Shown: positions 30,785-42,255, counted from the stretch's first letter. The stretch: DNA of 64,000 nt from Odiellus spinosus (GCA_963920705.1 OY987228.1:248001-312000), one strand, 5' to 3'. Translations and numbers: made by a program. The notes: generated by a model from the sequence alone, not told the origin.

Positions 30785-31345
30785 TGAAGGGGAAGCCTTG
30801 AGCGTATTTTCGACACGTTTTTTTCGGCTTCTAGGGCTATCCGAACTATTTCCTTACTTGATAATGAAACTTTGGACAATTCCAAGTAACTTAGCCGAGT
30901 AACAATTTCTATTACGGTTATAAATAATTTTGAAATTAACTTTAAATTTCTTTAAATAGTGAAAAGATTTATTCGAAAACGAATAAAGATTTTTTTCAGG
31001 TGGTCTTTTTTTGTTTACTATGTGAGATATGATAACTCTCTCGGGGAAGTTACGTTATCATACCTCATTTAGTAAACCAAAAATACCGCCTAAAATAATC
31101 TTAATTCGTTTTAGAATAAATCCCGGCTAAGTGTGTCTATCTTTTCACTATTTAGCGAAGTATAAAGTTAATTTAAAAATTATCTATAGCCGTAATTGAA
31201 TATGTTACTCTGAGAAGTTACTTGGAATTGTCTCTAGTTTCTTTATCAAGTAAGGAAATAGTCCTGATAGCCCTAGAAGCAAAGAAAAACGTGGCGAAAG
31301 TAGGGCCAAACAAAAAAAAAAAAAGCTCAGGGCTTCCTCTGAAGA
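30785..31345. mobile_element. Long inverted repeat (foldback MITE), arms about 250 bp
   Basis: The left arm (about 30785-31040) and right arm (about 31060-31345) are inverse copies with scattered differences. Examples are TATTTCCTTACTTGATAA with TTATCAAGTAAGGAAATA, and TGATAAC with GTTATCA flanking a loop of under 20 bp. No coding capacity. The 69-codon open frame in the right arm is a by-product. Confidence 0.85.
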
Positions 31346-31462
31346 TGATGCCTGAGTGCTTTATAAAAATCTACTATCACAATGACGTTTTCCAATCGAT
31401 TTTAAACGGTAAAAATCAAACCTATATATAAATCTATCGGAATTGTTTTAAACGCCATCCGT

Positions 31463-33290
31463 TCACGCATAGCCTCCTCGATCACGCGCTTCGGCTGCGC
31501 TCGCGCTATAGGAGCCCCGGTAATCGGCCGAAAATCGCGAATAAATGAATTCTCGAGATTTACAAAACTCCCCCAAACTGATGCACGTCTCAAAGGGGGG
31601 AAACTGACCAAATTTGAAGGGTTTTGCCCTTTTCAGGTCTTTAATGATTTTTAAAAGCCACAATTAAAATATATGTTTTGCAAATTAGTTTATTTTATCT
31701 CCCTAACCAGGTTTCATAATTTTAGGGTCATTAGTTTTTAAGTAAAAAATTAAATATCAACGTAAGATTGTAGCGTGTGCAAAGCTTTACCGCGTGCTTC
31801 AATCATTAACTCGGGTAAGTTTTGAAATTTTGGGAGAGAAGTTTTCCTGCCATTTTCCAAATGCCATACATAGGTATTTAACTATAATGATAATAGATTA
31901 GTGTTAATCTACTCTCATTATAGTTAAATAACTATGTATGGCGTTTTGAAAACGGCAAAAAAACTTCTCTCCCAAAATTTCACAACTTACACGCTACCAC
32001 CTTACATTGATAATTAATTTTTAATTTAAATTTATCACCCTAAAATTACGAAATCTGGTTAGGGAAATATTTCGCCTTACAACCCTAGATTAGATTAAAT
32101 AACTAGGTTTGGAAAAAATGTTGTTCGGGGCAATCTTATATTGGTATAGTTTTATAAATATATTTTTTACAACATATTGATACTACTACTATCTGATCAT
32201 AGGTTAAGATGGTGGTGAATGTTTTAAATTTAAAGAGAATCTCAAATTATTTGGGGACTCTCATTCCACAATGCTGTTTACGAAAATATTAAGGGATTTC
32301 TTACAAGTTAGTGTACAAGAATGTGATGTACTACTAGGAAATAAATACCCATCATAGAGCTCTCAAAATTTTTAGACAACTGTATCCTACGAAAAGACAA
32401 GAGAAGACCGCCGTATTTAGTTTTTCACGCCGAAACAGGGAAGAGTGGTTTGAAAACAAGAATTGTCCCGAATAGACGATAACATAAATTCCGACTACGT
32501 CTCAACCTTGAAAAAATGTCCCATCTCCCGTATAAAAGGGGGTTCTATTTAACGGCTCTTTTTGTTAGTTTCAAGGCTGGAAAAAGTATAGAAAATCCTA
32601 CACTTTGTACCAGCCTTGAAAAAAGGGACCATCTTCAATACAAACGGGTGCTTTTTAACGGTTCTTTTATTCGTTTCCAAGATTATTTTATAATAAGGCC
32701 TATTACCAGGCTTCAAAATTTAGTAATTTCTCTCTCTTATCAATTCTCACAATTGCAACCTTGTTAATTTTAACATTTGTTTTTGAGTAAAATAGTATAT
32801 TGTCATAGAATAAAAATCAAATCAGAGAGTGAAATTAGAATATAAGTTTATAAATAGCATCTACAGCGTGACTGCAGTGCCTGTCTTAATGGATCAAGGC
32901 TTTAGATTTAAAAAGAACCCCGCGCAATAGGTGAAAACCGCAAAAAGCTCCGTCAGTAAAGAAAAATAATAGGTTCGCTAGTTTCAACAATTATTAACGT
33001 CAAATCTGTAATTCTCAAAGGCTTGGAATTAATTTGTAAATTATCCGTACATACTTAATTAGATGTGGTTAAAAAATCAGGAAGCTGGAGCGTAAATTTA
33101 AAACTTTAGACAAGAATTTGTTTCTCCCCTCGACTTTTCCCCCCTACATTTTAGTGCTTTTTCGCGCCGTCTTTTGGGGGAGTTTTAATTTCCCATTTAT
33201 TCTCTCAAACACATGTTAATTTTTTTCTTTGCCGGGGCTTCTATAGCGCGAGCGCAGCCGAAGCGCGTGATCGAGGAGGCTATGGTTCAC
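31463..33290. mobile_element. 1.8-kb element with long diverged terminal inverted repeats
   Basis: The left end CATAGCCTCCTCGATCACGC, with CGCTATAGGAGCCCCGG following, is mirrored at 33232-33285 as CCGGGGCTTCTATAGCG and GCGTGATCGAGGAGGCTATG. Weaker inverse similarity extends inward for about 150 bp (ACAAAACTCCCCCAAA with TTTTGGGGGAGTTTT). No transposase frame is seen inside, and another foldback element is nested within it. Confidence 0.7.
31695..32070. mobile_element. Nested foldback MITE, arms about 165-190 bp
   Basis: Arms mirror each other around about 31897. Examples are TTTTGGGAGAGAAGTTTT with AAAACTTCTCTCCCAAAA, and ATTTAACTATAATGA with TCATTATAGTTAAAT. It lies inside the 31463-33290 element, so it inserted later or is part of that family. 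Confidence 0.85.
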
Positions 33291-33468
33291 GTGTCAACAT
33301 CATAAACCGATTTATTATAGTTTCATCCGTATGTTGTTGATGTTAAAGCCGAATCGATTTGTAACTAGAAATCGATTCTAATTGAGTCGAGTAAAACCTT
33401 TTGAACAGGTCCCAAATATAACTGGAAACCACGAAACCTAATTAGCTCTAAACCATAATTCGGTTTAC

Positions 33469-33663
33469 CTGAATGTCAATTTGAACGACTGAACCTGAAT
33501 TTTTCCAAACCAGCGGTGGATCCGTAGTGAAATAGTACCAGTGTTGCCACTTGTGAATCGGCGCAAATAGGGTGAAGTTCAAACCCATTTGTAGACCATC
33601 TTCTTCTTCTAACAAAGCTATATATTGAAAGTAGTAGGGATTAAAACTATAGCCGCCCACTTC
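33469..33663 (-). other. Exon-like segment, minus strand (65 codons)
   Basis: Bounded by a strong acceptor (TTCTTTTTTCAG) and donor (CATTCAG/GTAAAC), open throughout and exactly 195 bp. It encodes GYSFNPYYFQYIALLEEED near the start and PIHKWQHWYYFTTDPPLVW near the middle. The composition is protein-like, but I do not recognise the family. It lies upstream (minus-strand sense) of the receptor-like exons at 29538-30050, so it could belong to the same gene. That is not shown. Confidence 0.45.
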
Positions 33664-33810
33664 CTGAAAAAAGAAATTTGCAATTACTATTGAGTCTGGG
33701 GGCCAACTCCAAGATACATCCAATTATAATAGTAGAACCAATATGCCTAACTTGCCTATGATATATCTTTCTTATTTTAACAAAAACTGCATGCCTATGA
33801 GATTGTGACT

Positions 33811-34619
33811 AAAGGCTGGTTTTCATTATACTGTATTTGAGGGGCAGACACTCGCGAACTCAGGTGTACAAAATTTATGAACTCTTTGCACTATCAAAGC
33901 TGAACTCAAAGTTCATAAGAGTTTGGACTCAATGCACTTTCAAAGCTGAACTCAGGTGTACAGCAAATTCAAGAGTGTCGGACCCCTCGACTGTATTTCA
34001 CGGAATCCAAAAAAAAATCGGTAGATCTTGACGGGAAAATCCGCGAGGCAAACCGTTTTCAATTACGCGCGTAAAATAGTTCCCGCCTTCCGCTAGTGGC
34101 GCTAGAGAGAAATTCTGAGGCGAGAACTCCAAGGTCGTGGCCACTAGTGGCGAGTCTAGCCTCTATTAATCAAAATGGGAAAACAACGAAGGGTTCTTTG
34201 ACGATTTTTCTTCGGCTTATTTTAATTTAATTAATACTGTAATGATTTTTGCATTATGCCGAAAACAACTTCGACTATAAAAAGCTATGAATCCTGAATT
34301 CTTCTACAAATGTCTCTAGATTCAATCGCTTCGCCATTAATTTCAATTAAATAAAAAAAAACTTTGGCTAAAAAGACCACACGAGACGACAGGAAACCCC
34401 CTTGAAACCACTTTGATAACGTGAAATGCCAACGACGTCACGACCTGGCACTTTCCTATTGGGCAACGCTTTCCTTTTCCGCAGAAAATTACGGAAAAAT
34501 AGAAACTCAATTCCGTGCAAGGTAGCTGAAAAATGCGAGAATCCGTAGAAAGTTATCTCTGAAAAACGCGGCCTTGGCCCAATTCCGTCGCGTTTTAGAC
34601 TAATGAAAACCAGCCTTAA
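33811..34619. mobile_element. Non-autonomous TIR element (AAGGCTGGTTTTCATTA ends)
   Basis: The left end AAGGCTGGTTTTCATTA is mirrored by TAATGAAAACCAGCCTT at the right. About 0.8 kb, no transposase. The right edge abuts TTAA and the left has CTAA, so a TTAA-type target is possible but unproven. A smaller MITE is nested near its left end. Confidence 0.65.
33838..33989. mobile_element. 152-bp MITE with GAGGGGCAGACACTC-type TIRs
   Basis: GAGGGGCAGACACTC at the left is mirrored by GAGTGTCGGACCCCTC at the right. The flanks share ACTGTATT (33830-33837 and 33990-33997), an 8-bp duplication as in hAT elements. It sits inside the element at 33811. Confidence 0.75.
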
Positions 34620-35329
34620 TTACATCGGCAGTGCTATTGTGCAAAAGTAACCTTGAAAATTTATAATGAATCAAAAGCTAGGCTTCCTAGGCTTGGACCA
34701 GCTTCCATAGCTCTACAGTATACTGTTGTAATGTCTCCGGAGTCACTGACTCTAATACTATTTTAATCTTTTTTAACTAAATAAAATTAGAAACTTCATC
34801 CTTTAAACAAAACCATGTAAAAATAATAATGTTTAAAATATTTGGGATATAACTTTAACAAAAAAAAACGTATTATTTTAATACTTTGATTGCTTTATTT
34901 GAAAATTATCAAGCTAAAGCTAAACTGGGCAATCTATGATCCAGTCCCGTTTGTACCAGAGCGACCATGCCGGAGGAATTATTTCCAATAGCGTATCACT
35001 CGTTAAAAGAGTGAAATAACAAAGCCGCTCTATATAATTATTTGGTAGCTATAGTTATTAGCCAGTACGCTGTTGCCATGTCAAGCGTGCGTGGCTTCAC
35101 TAAACGAGAAACGTTTCTATCGCTTCTCGCTTGAAAAAATCAATGATATTAAACGTAATTTACCTTTATTTCTGGCCAGTCCAAAATATTAACGCTGTTG
35201 TAAAAGATAGATATTATGAATAGTCTATCACCTTATTTCATAAAAGTATACAACGCCCCGTTTCTTAAAGCTATCAGCAAAGGCACAGTTTTACGTCATA
35301 ACCCATCACTTATAAATAGCCAAAAAAAG
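34620..35329. other. Intergenic sequence, nothing recognised
   Basis: No gene, RNA or repeat boundary is supported here. Confidence 0.4.
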
Positions 35330-35625
35330 ACATCACTGTCTTACTCGAGTGGTTTGAACTCTTCCTCGATATTTTGAGTCGGGAGAGAGGGACGGAATTT
35401 AGGCGGGCTATATTTATATCGTCTTCCCCCCAACTCCGGAATTTCTCCAAAGAGTGGCGCTTCCTCACTTAACACGGCAACTGCGGCCGCTAGAATGTCT
35501 CGACTCTCGAATCAGAATCTGCCGGTACATTAAACTTGGCCTTTGGTCATAGTATTGAGCGGCGGGCCGTTGTTTATTTTTAGGTAATAAAGTGCTCTAC
35601 TATCTCTTCTCTAGTTAAACGAATT
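35330..35625 (+). repeat. Single-arm copy of a foldback repeat family (GCGGCCGCTAGA family)
   Basis: The segment with CTTCCTCGATATTTTGAGTC, AACTGCGGCCGCTAGAATG and AATCAGAATCTGCCGGTAC matches both arms of the foldback element at 43440-44030. A further fragment is at 45555-45660. Confidence 0.8.
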
Positions 35626-36045
35626 CGTGTAATTACGCGATTGTTTGACTACTTATATGGCAAAGGTGGATTCCCGAAAAGGGGCAGCGGATTACTAAAG
35701 GATATCTTTATTTAAATATTGTTGTTCAATTCTTATTGCTCCATGTTCTGTTCCGCTGCAGCTATATGTGAATTCACATTTATGGTGGATTAACATTTAG
35801 GGGTAGCGTAACGAAACCTAGGGATCGTACAAGGACCGCGATCCAGACCGGTTTTTATTCTGTGGTCGATTTTTGAGTCGGGTTTTCCAGCAAAATCCAG
35901 GGTTAAAATCCTAACCCTTTGGAAATATTTCTAGTGTGTAAAATAAATTGGAATCCACCCCAATGATGCTCTAGGTTTACGAGTCCATTCAAAGTGAGAG
36001 TTCAGTGATAGGAATCAAATGAGATGCTGTATAACCTGAAACGAG

Positions 36046-36049
36046 CGAG
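36046..36049. other. Target site duplication, left (CGAG)
   Basis: CGAG directly before the left LTR matches CGAG at 43386-43389 directly after the right LTR, a 4-bp duplication as expected for a gypsy/Ty3 integrase. Confidence 0.8.
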
Positions 36050-37166
36050 TGTAACGAGTGTTTTGGTGTACTCGTGAATCCTGTAACTTAGTGGAAGATC
36101 CCCAAGTCCAGGGAACTGGGCTAGGGTTATCATATACTTCGCTTTTCTATTTTTGGAAATCCAAACGACTTCGAAAGTAAAGGCAATTATAGTGTGTTGT
36201 ATAGGTTAAGCCTACATAACTTGTAAGGTTAAGATGACGTTACTTCGTCCTTGAGTTTCACGATAATTGTCGTCAATGGTTGTAAAAAGTGGAAACAAGT
36301 ACAACGTATTATGTTGAATGAACGTACACTATGTGTGAAGTTAAGTTGACGTGACGGTGTCATTGTGTGTTTTGCGCGCGAAGGAGATTCGCGCCAAAAA
36401 GACTAAAAGAAACCAGAAAAGACTGGACTCTCTCTCTTGTATCCTGAGTCGTCGACGATGAATACGGCAAAAAACTATGTCTCCATAAAAATAAGGCGAT
36501 CCATCGGTCCGAGTGCTAAAATTAGCTAGTCGGCCATTTTGAATATGGAAAGTTAATTCTATGTCCGAGGTATTAAGCGTTACATCTAAGGACGCCAACG
36601 TAAAGATAATGAGCCTATCACAATCGACGGGATGGAACGGAAGCAGCAGCGAAATGAGCTAAGTGTATTAATTACTTATCCTCGCGGTGTGAGTAAAGCG
36701 TCGGTTCATAGGAACCACTAAGGACGCCGGACACTTCGTGTGTACGATAGTTACTCTATAGAGCACCGCGTTGGACTAAATGCGAACCCATCGCCAACCT
36801 TTCAAGTTATTAATAACTTAGTAAGAAATAACTTTTAAATCACTCGTATACGAGAAAATAAGAATCACGTCACTTGCCCACGAAAATACTTGATTACGAC
36901 CAAGTAACTAATTAGACTTTAATTGTGAGAACTCAATAACTTTTATCATTAATATTTAGTGTTGTTATAGTTTTAATAACTAACTTTTAATAACTACCTT
37001 TATTGTCTTGTAATGTTAATAACTATTTAATTAAACCTTTTTGTTAATTAATTCGAAGTCCTTCGGATACCACAAAAATAAGATTGCCATTAGTTTTTGC
37101 TAACAATATAGATTGAGCCGGATACCTATGGAACTAAATAAGAGGTAAGCCGGAAAGATTGTTGCA
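36050..37166 (+). repeat. 5' LTR
   Basis: Starts TGTAACGAGTG and ends ATTGTTGCA. It is 1117 bp, the same length as the 3' LTR, with two substitutions seen. The 85-codon minus-strand frame inside both LTRs is conserved only because the LTRs are near-identical. Confidence 0.95.
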
Positions 37167-37169
37167 AAA

Positions 37170-37189
37170 TGGGGGCCCCGCGCCGGGAT
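37170..37189 (+). promoter_or_regulatory. Probable primer binding site
   Basis: TGGGGGCCCCGCGCCGGGAT lies 3 bases after the LTR. It starts with the TGG that complements tRNA CCA and resembles the tRNA-Pro type at both ends (TGGGGGC and CCGGGAT), but the middle does not fit. The primer tRNA is not certain. Confidence 0.6.
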
Positions 37190-37273
37190 TACGTTTACAC
37201 CAACGCCGTATCACCGAGAGTACCTTATAGAGTTTAAGCGTAGATTAGTTTAATTGTATTAAATTAAATAATT

Positions 37274-38696
37274 ATGGAGGTTATAGACGGGGATCACAGT
37301 AATTGTGTCCCCGCGTTTGGAAGAAAATATTCCTGTTTGGAATGTATATCAAACGCTCAGGCTCAAGCTAGGGAAGAAAGGAATTTACAGAGGCAATTAG
37401 CGAAAGAACATTTTGAGGAGGACAGGTCTAATATGGACGAACATAAACTTGATCACGTTAATAGTGACGACGAGGATTCCAATACAATTGTTGATGAGGA
37501 AACCATTTTTTCGAAAGAAGATGTCGCCCAATTGCTTAGAGAATTGAATTCATTGAGATCAGAAGTTAAGATATTGTGTAATGCGCAGGCAGCTTCAACA
37601 TCTAGCGTGCCAATAGCGCTCCCCCCCCGTTAGTCGATCTACTAGTTTCGTCCCCACGGGTGGTCAATCCCCGCTGAACTTACCCGTTCAGTCCGCGCCT
37701 CTGGGTATTATTCCCCCGGCCCAGCCTAGTTCTCTCCCTAGCCAAAGTAGCCTCTCACGAAATCATCTCTTCCAAGCTCCTCCGCGTTCCAATACGGGAC
37801 AGCTTCAGGCGGTAAATAATACCATAGGCCACCCACTCCCGAATTCTTGGCTGCCGACACTTACACTACCACGTTATACGGGAAAATTTTCAGAGGGTGG
37901 TCCTAGAGAATTTTTAATTAAAGCTAAACAAATCTTACTTAGCCGAGGAATTCCAGAATCGGTTTTTCTCGCTAATTGGGTACCGGCCCTCTTAACGGGT
38001 CCGGCTTTTCAGTGGTGGGAAAGGCAAATTCATATTACCACGTGGCTTCAGTTTGAGCATTTCCTTACTCTCGAGTTTGCCTCCCAAGACAACGATAATG
38101 CCACGTTAGAAAAGATTATGAATACCCGTCAGCGTTACGGCCAATCAGCGACCGATTATATTGAGAAAATGGAGGACTTGTTAATAAAATTGAGAAAACC
38201 ATTAGATTCTTCGTTTCAGTTGAGTATTATTTATAATAATTTATGCGAAGAATTAAAGGTTTATCTGGCCCGCAAAACCTACGGGACAATAAGGGAATTA
38301 GTTTCAGATGCGGCTCGAACTGAAATGGCTAAACCAACCCTGTATGATAGGTCCGAGTCTACTCGTAAACTCCCCTCCTCCACCTTTCCCAATAATAGAT
38401 TTAGTGGTAGTAATTCTTCGCAGTCTCGAGCTAATACCTTCAGTGTGTCCTCGCGTTCAAGTTCTGGTGCCGAGACACCAAGAGTCAAAGATGTAGATAA
38501 TACAATTGTCTGCCTTCATTGTCACGCAGTGGGTCACAAGCGCCCCGAATGCCCCAAATTAGAATGCAAAATTTGCGGAAAAACGGGACATTTTCAGCTT
38601 CGGTGCCCACAAGCTAATTCTAAACATCCCCAAAATAAGAGTTTTCAGTCGGGAAACGCGAGGGGGGAGGGAAACAACCCTCCCAAAACAAAGTAA
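37274..38696 (+). CDS. gag: Gag, frame broken at an 8-C run
   Basis: The first part (37274-37633, frame 2) is a charged, probably coiled-coil N-terminal region with a QAREERNLQRQLAKEHFEED-type helix. It stops just after an 8-C run at 37621-37628. The frame then continues uninterrupted in frame 3 to TAA at 38694. That part includes the retrotransposon gag core (PRYTGKFSEGG, LTGPAFQWWERQ and a W-x-F-EHFL segment) and two CCHC zinc knuckles (CLHCHAVGHKRPEC and CKICGKTGHFQLRC, within 38511-38606) for RNA binding. The break could be a one-base homopolymer error, a real inactivating indel, or a frameshift site. Gag would form the particle that packages element RNA in the cytoplasm. Confidence 0.85.
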
Positions 38697-38808
38697 GCTC
38701 CCCGACACCTATCATAGCGAATTGCAGTGTAGTTGAACAGTCTCCAAATATTAATACCTTAGTTAAATTCATTACAGTTAAAATTGGTAAATTCGAATTT
38801 CCAGCGAG

Positions 38809-41800
38809 TTGGACCCTGGCGCCTCTTACACCTTGTTTCATCCTCGCATTAGGGACCAGTTAGTTTTAGAGGGTGGAAGGTTACTGAATGATGCCAATAA
38901 GACACTAAAACTCGCCAATAGCTCCGTTCAGGATACTGAAGGGGGAATAATGGTCGATTTTATACTGCCAGGAAAGACTGTCAACCACATTGCATATTTT
39001 TGGTCCGCCTTGCCCCATCCTTGCGTTTTAGGCGTGGACTTTCTTTGTTTATTTGCACTGTGCGCGGATTTTGGTGATAATGTGTGGTGGTGGGGACATA
39101 ATCCTCTCCTTAGATACCAATTCCATACGGAAAATCAGTCCCAGGTAGCTTGTATGGTGTACGATATAGATAGGGAGGGTATTGAATTAGCCATTAATGG
39201 CGCTAAATTAGATAATAGTAAGAAGTCTACGCTTCGTGACTTAATTTTATCTCATGAGCAGGTGTTTTCATTAACTCCTGGTAAATGCAACGCGGCGAAT
39301 CACTACATCGATACCGGTGATAGAGCGCCTATTGCTTCAGCTCCTTATCGATACTCACCCGCCAAACAAACTGAAATGGACGTCATACTCGACGAAATGT
39401 TAGAATTAGGGCTTATAGAACCTAGTGCTAGCCCTTGGGCAGCTCCAGCTATTCTGGTTGGTAAGAAACCTGATCCTCACCAGTCCTCCCAATCAGACAC
39501 AGACAAACCGCCTAGTAAGCGTATTTGCATGGACTATCGCGCCTTGAATAGCATCACGCGTAAAGATAAATACCCCCTACCGCGTATTGACGATATTTTA
39601 GATCGGATTAAGAAACCTAAGTTTATAACGATTATGGACCTTCGCGCTGGTTATTGGCAAGTCCCATTAGATGAGGGTAGCCGCGAAAAGGCCGCGTTTG
39701 TAACTCATCGAGGCTTATTTCACCCTACCGTATTAATGTTTGGCCTTACAAACGGTCCGGCAACATTTCAGCGAATGATGGATATATTATTTCATAATCT
39801 CAAGAAAGAGGGTGTTATGGCGTACCTTGATGATTTAATCATCATTTCAGATACTTTTGAGGCTCACTTAGCAACCTTAGATAAAGTGTTACAGACATTA
39901 GCTGGTGCGGGCCTTACGGTCAAGGCTACGAAAACAAAATTTTGTCAGGAGGAGACCTTGATTCTGGGTCATTTAATTAAGTGCGAAGGTATTGCGGTCG
40001 ATCCCTCTAAGGTGGAAGCAATCTCCACTTACCCCATACCCCGAACGATACGTCATTTGCGTCGGTTTTTGGGTATGGCCTCTTACTATCGACGATTTGT
40101 TCCGAGCTTTTCTACCCTGGCCGCACCCCTCCATAAATTGCTTAGAAAGGATATTAAGTTTAAATGGGGACCAGCCCAACAAGAGGCCTTCGATAACTTG
40201 AAAGCTAAATTAATTTCGGCGCCAGTCATGAGTGCTCCTAACTACGACCTACCCTTTGTTATTCAGACGGACGCGTCAGGACTGGGGCTGGGTGCGGTAC
40301 TCATGCAGCGCGCAAGTACAGATGAAAAGGGTCCCCTGCATGCAATTTATTTCGCTAGTACATCGTTAACACCTACACAACAAAACTACTCGGCTAGTGA
40401 GCGCGAATGTTTGGCAATAGTTTGGGCACTCGAAAAATTTCGCCCTTATGTAGAGGGCGCTGAATACGAAGTGTTGAGTGACCACAGCGCCCTACAGTGG
40501 TTACTTAAAACCAAAGACCCGACGGGAAAGTTCGCGAGGTGGATAGACAAACTTCAGGCGTTAAATTTCCCCATTAAGTATATCAAAGGAAAAAGTAATG
40601 TAGTGGCGGACGCGTTGTCGCGTATACCCTGTGCGCAACAGGATTTGCTGGCAGATCCTGAGGGTTGCGTGGCAATGGTCGCAGCCGCAAGTGAGACTGC
40701 CTCCGATGATAAGCTTATTGCCTTAGATCGTGAAGTTTTCATTAACAATCAACTTCATGACCCCAAGCTCAAATTAATTCATAATTATTTATCTGATAAA
40801 TCGTTACCAACGGATAAGGTTTCTAGGAGGTGGGTGAAAAGAGTCGCTCCTTTATGCGAAATGCGGGATAACTTAATGCATAGGCTGTTAGAATCCAAGC
40901 ATTCGGCAGAGACCGACTTTCGCGTTTTAGTTCCCCGCTCCATGATTCAGGACGTCCTGGCTGCTTGTCATGACCTTCCGAGCAGTGGTCACCAAGGTGG
41001 TAGTAAGACACTGGCTCGGGTACGGAAGACGTATACGTGGGAGGGCATGGCTCGAGACGTGCTCCAATACGTTAGTTCTTGTAAGGTCTGTCAGACTCAT
41101 AAGAATCCAAATACCAAGCCCTTAGGTCTCCTTCAATCAAGTAAGCCCAGTGCACCCTTCGACGTGATCGGGATTGATTTAAAAGGCCCCTTTCCTAGAA
41201 GCCGTAAAGGCCACACCTACATATTGGTCGTTGTTGACTATATGACTAAGTGGGTCGAGGTTTTTCCTCTTAGGCATCCTACCGCTAAGATAATAGTAAG
41301 TAAGTTAGTGGAGGAGGTTTTCCCTAGGTTTGGGTTGCCTATTTGCGTTATTAGTGACAACGGCTCTCAATTTGTATCGCGAACTATGAAGAGTTGCTTC
41401 GAGGCATTGGGGGTTAAGCAATCCTTTACTTCCTTTTATCACCCTCAGCCAAATCAGTCTGAACGCGTTAACCGAAACTTCTCCCATATGATAGCTTGTT
41501 ATGTGGAGGAATACCACGACACTTGGGACATACACCTTCAACAGTTCGCAATGGCCATGCGCACAGCGCTACATGATTCAACGGGTTGTTCTCCAGCCTT
41601 ACTCACCCTCGGTCGAGAATTACGGGAGCCGGGACAACCACTCCCAAGTCCGGAAGCGGTCCTCAATTTGGATGTAGAATTAAGTAAGGAAGAGACCGCG
41701 ACGCTCGTCCAATGTTTTAAGGATAGGCTAGCTGTAGCCCAGGCCAATCTTACGAAAGCCCAAGAAAATCAGGCCCATTATTACAATAAGAAACACTTAG

Positions 41801-42132
41801 ATAAGGAATTCGAAATAGGTGCCCTAGTCTATAAGAAGACTCATTTCCAATCATCAGCGCCTAACAAGTTTAACGCGAAACTTTCAAAAAAATGGGATGG
41901 CCCGTGGGAGGTTCATGATAAAGTTTCTAAAGTAACTTATGTTCTTCGGACGTGTCCATCTGGCAAAGTTTTAAAAGGGACTTATCACATCTCCCAACTT
42001 AAGCCCTACGTTAGTCGCTCGGGTGAGCCCAGTGAGACAGTAACCGTCAATACTAATCCCCCTGCCCGCAAGCCCGTTCGTTTCAGTGAACACCCCATGA
42101 ACCTGCGTTCGCATTCGCAGACTGCGTCTTGA
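38809..42132 (+). CDS. pol: Pol polyprotein: protease, reverse transcriptase, RNase H, integrase
   Basis: An open frame of 1107 codons starts inside the protease at the DPGAS active-site motif (residues 2-6). ILGVDFL-type protease sequence (VLGVDFLCLF) follows near residue 75. RT has MDYRALN, the MDLRAGYWQVPL box, FGLTNGPATFQRMMD and the catalytic YLDD at residues 339-342. RNase H begins with TDASGLGLGAVL (D488) and ends with VVADALSR. Integrase has an HHCC zinc region (H-x-GGSKT, CKVCQTH) and the DDE triad D790, D850 and E885, where the 35-residue step is typical. A GPY/F-like module (KWDGPWEVHDKVSKVTYVL) lies near the C-terminus, and no chromodomain is evident. Upstream protease codons (VKIGKFEFPA) read in frame 2 from about 38702. 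A one-base break near 38805 therefore separates them from this ORF. Gag itself is in frame 3, so gag to pol would need a -1 shift. Confidence 0.95.
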   Translation: MDPGASYTLFHPRIRDQLVLEGGRLLNDANKTLKLANSSVQDTEGGIMVDFILPGKTVNHIAYFWSALPHPCVLGVDFLCLFALCADFGDNVWWWGHNPLLRYQFHTENQSQVACMVYDIDREGIELAINGAKLDNSKKSTLRDLILSHEQVFSLTPGKCNAANHYIDTGDRAPIASAPYRYSPAKQTEMDVILDEMLELGLIEPSASPWAAPAILVGKKPDPHQSSQSDTDKPPSKRICMDYRALNSITRKDKYPLPRIDDILDRIKKPKFITIMDLRAGYWQVPLDEGSREKAAFVTHRGLFHPTVLMFGLTNGPATFQRMMDILFHNLKKEGVMAYLDDLIIISDTFEAHLATLDKVLQTLAGAGLTVKATKTKFCQEETLILGHLIKCEGIAVDPSKVEAISTYPIPRTIRHLRRFLGMASYYRRFVPSFSTLAAPLHKLLRKDIKFKWGPAQQEAFDNLKAKLISAPVMSAPNYDLPFVIQTDASGLGLGAVLMQRASTDEKGPLHAIYFASTSLTPTQQNYSASERECLAIVWALEKFRPYVEGAEYEVLSDHSALQWLLKTKDPTGKFARWIDKLQALNFPIKYIKGKSNVVADALSRIPCAQQDLLADPEGCVAMVAAASETASDDKLIALDREVFINNQLHDPKLKLIHNYLSDKSLPTDKVSRRWVKRVAPLCEMRDNLMHRLLESKHSAETDFRVLVPRSMIQDVLAACHDLPSSGHQGGSKTLARVRKTYTWEGMARDVLQYVSSCKVCQTHKNPNTKPLGLLQSSKPSAPFDVIGIDLKGPFPRSRKGHTYILVVVDYMTKWVEVFPLRHPTAKIIVSKLVEEVFPRFGLPICVISDNGSQFVSRTMKSCFEALGVKQSFTSFYHPQPNQSERVNRNFSHMIACYVEEYHDTWDIHLQQFAMAMRTALHDSTGCSPALLTLGRELREPGQPLPSPEAVLNLDVELSKEETATLVQCFKDRLAVAQANLTKAQENQAHYYNKKHLDKEFEIGALVYKKTHFQSSAPNKFNAKLSKKWDGPWEVHDKVSKVTYVLRTCPSGKVLKGTYHISQLKPYVSRSGEPSETVTVNTNPPARKPVRFSEHPMNLRSHSQTAS

Positions 42133-42255
42133 TCTCGATGGTTTGGTTCTTTATGTCCAAATGAAGTTTATGTTTGTTTTTTTTTTGGTTTTTGTTCTAT
42201 CCTATCTGTTCTCATTCAATAATTTTTTTTTGGTCCTCTCGGGTCGTTCGGATCT

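Noticed and set aside
33837..34031. 64-codon ORF in the 152-bp MITE
   Set aside because: It spans the MITE and its flank, with no coding signal.
36341..36598. 85-codon minus-strand ORF conserved at 42560-42817
   Set aside because: It lies in the two LTRs. Its conservation reflects LTR near-identity, not coding selection.
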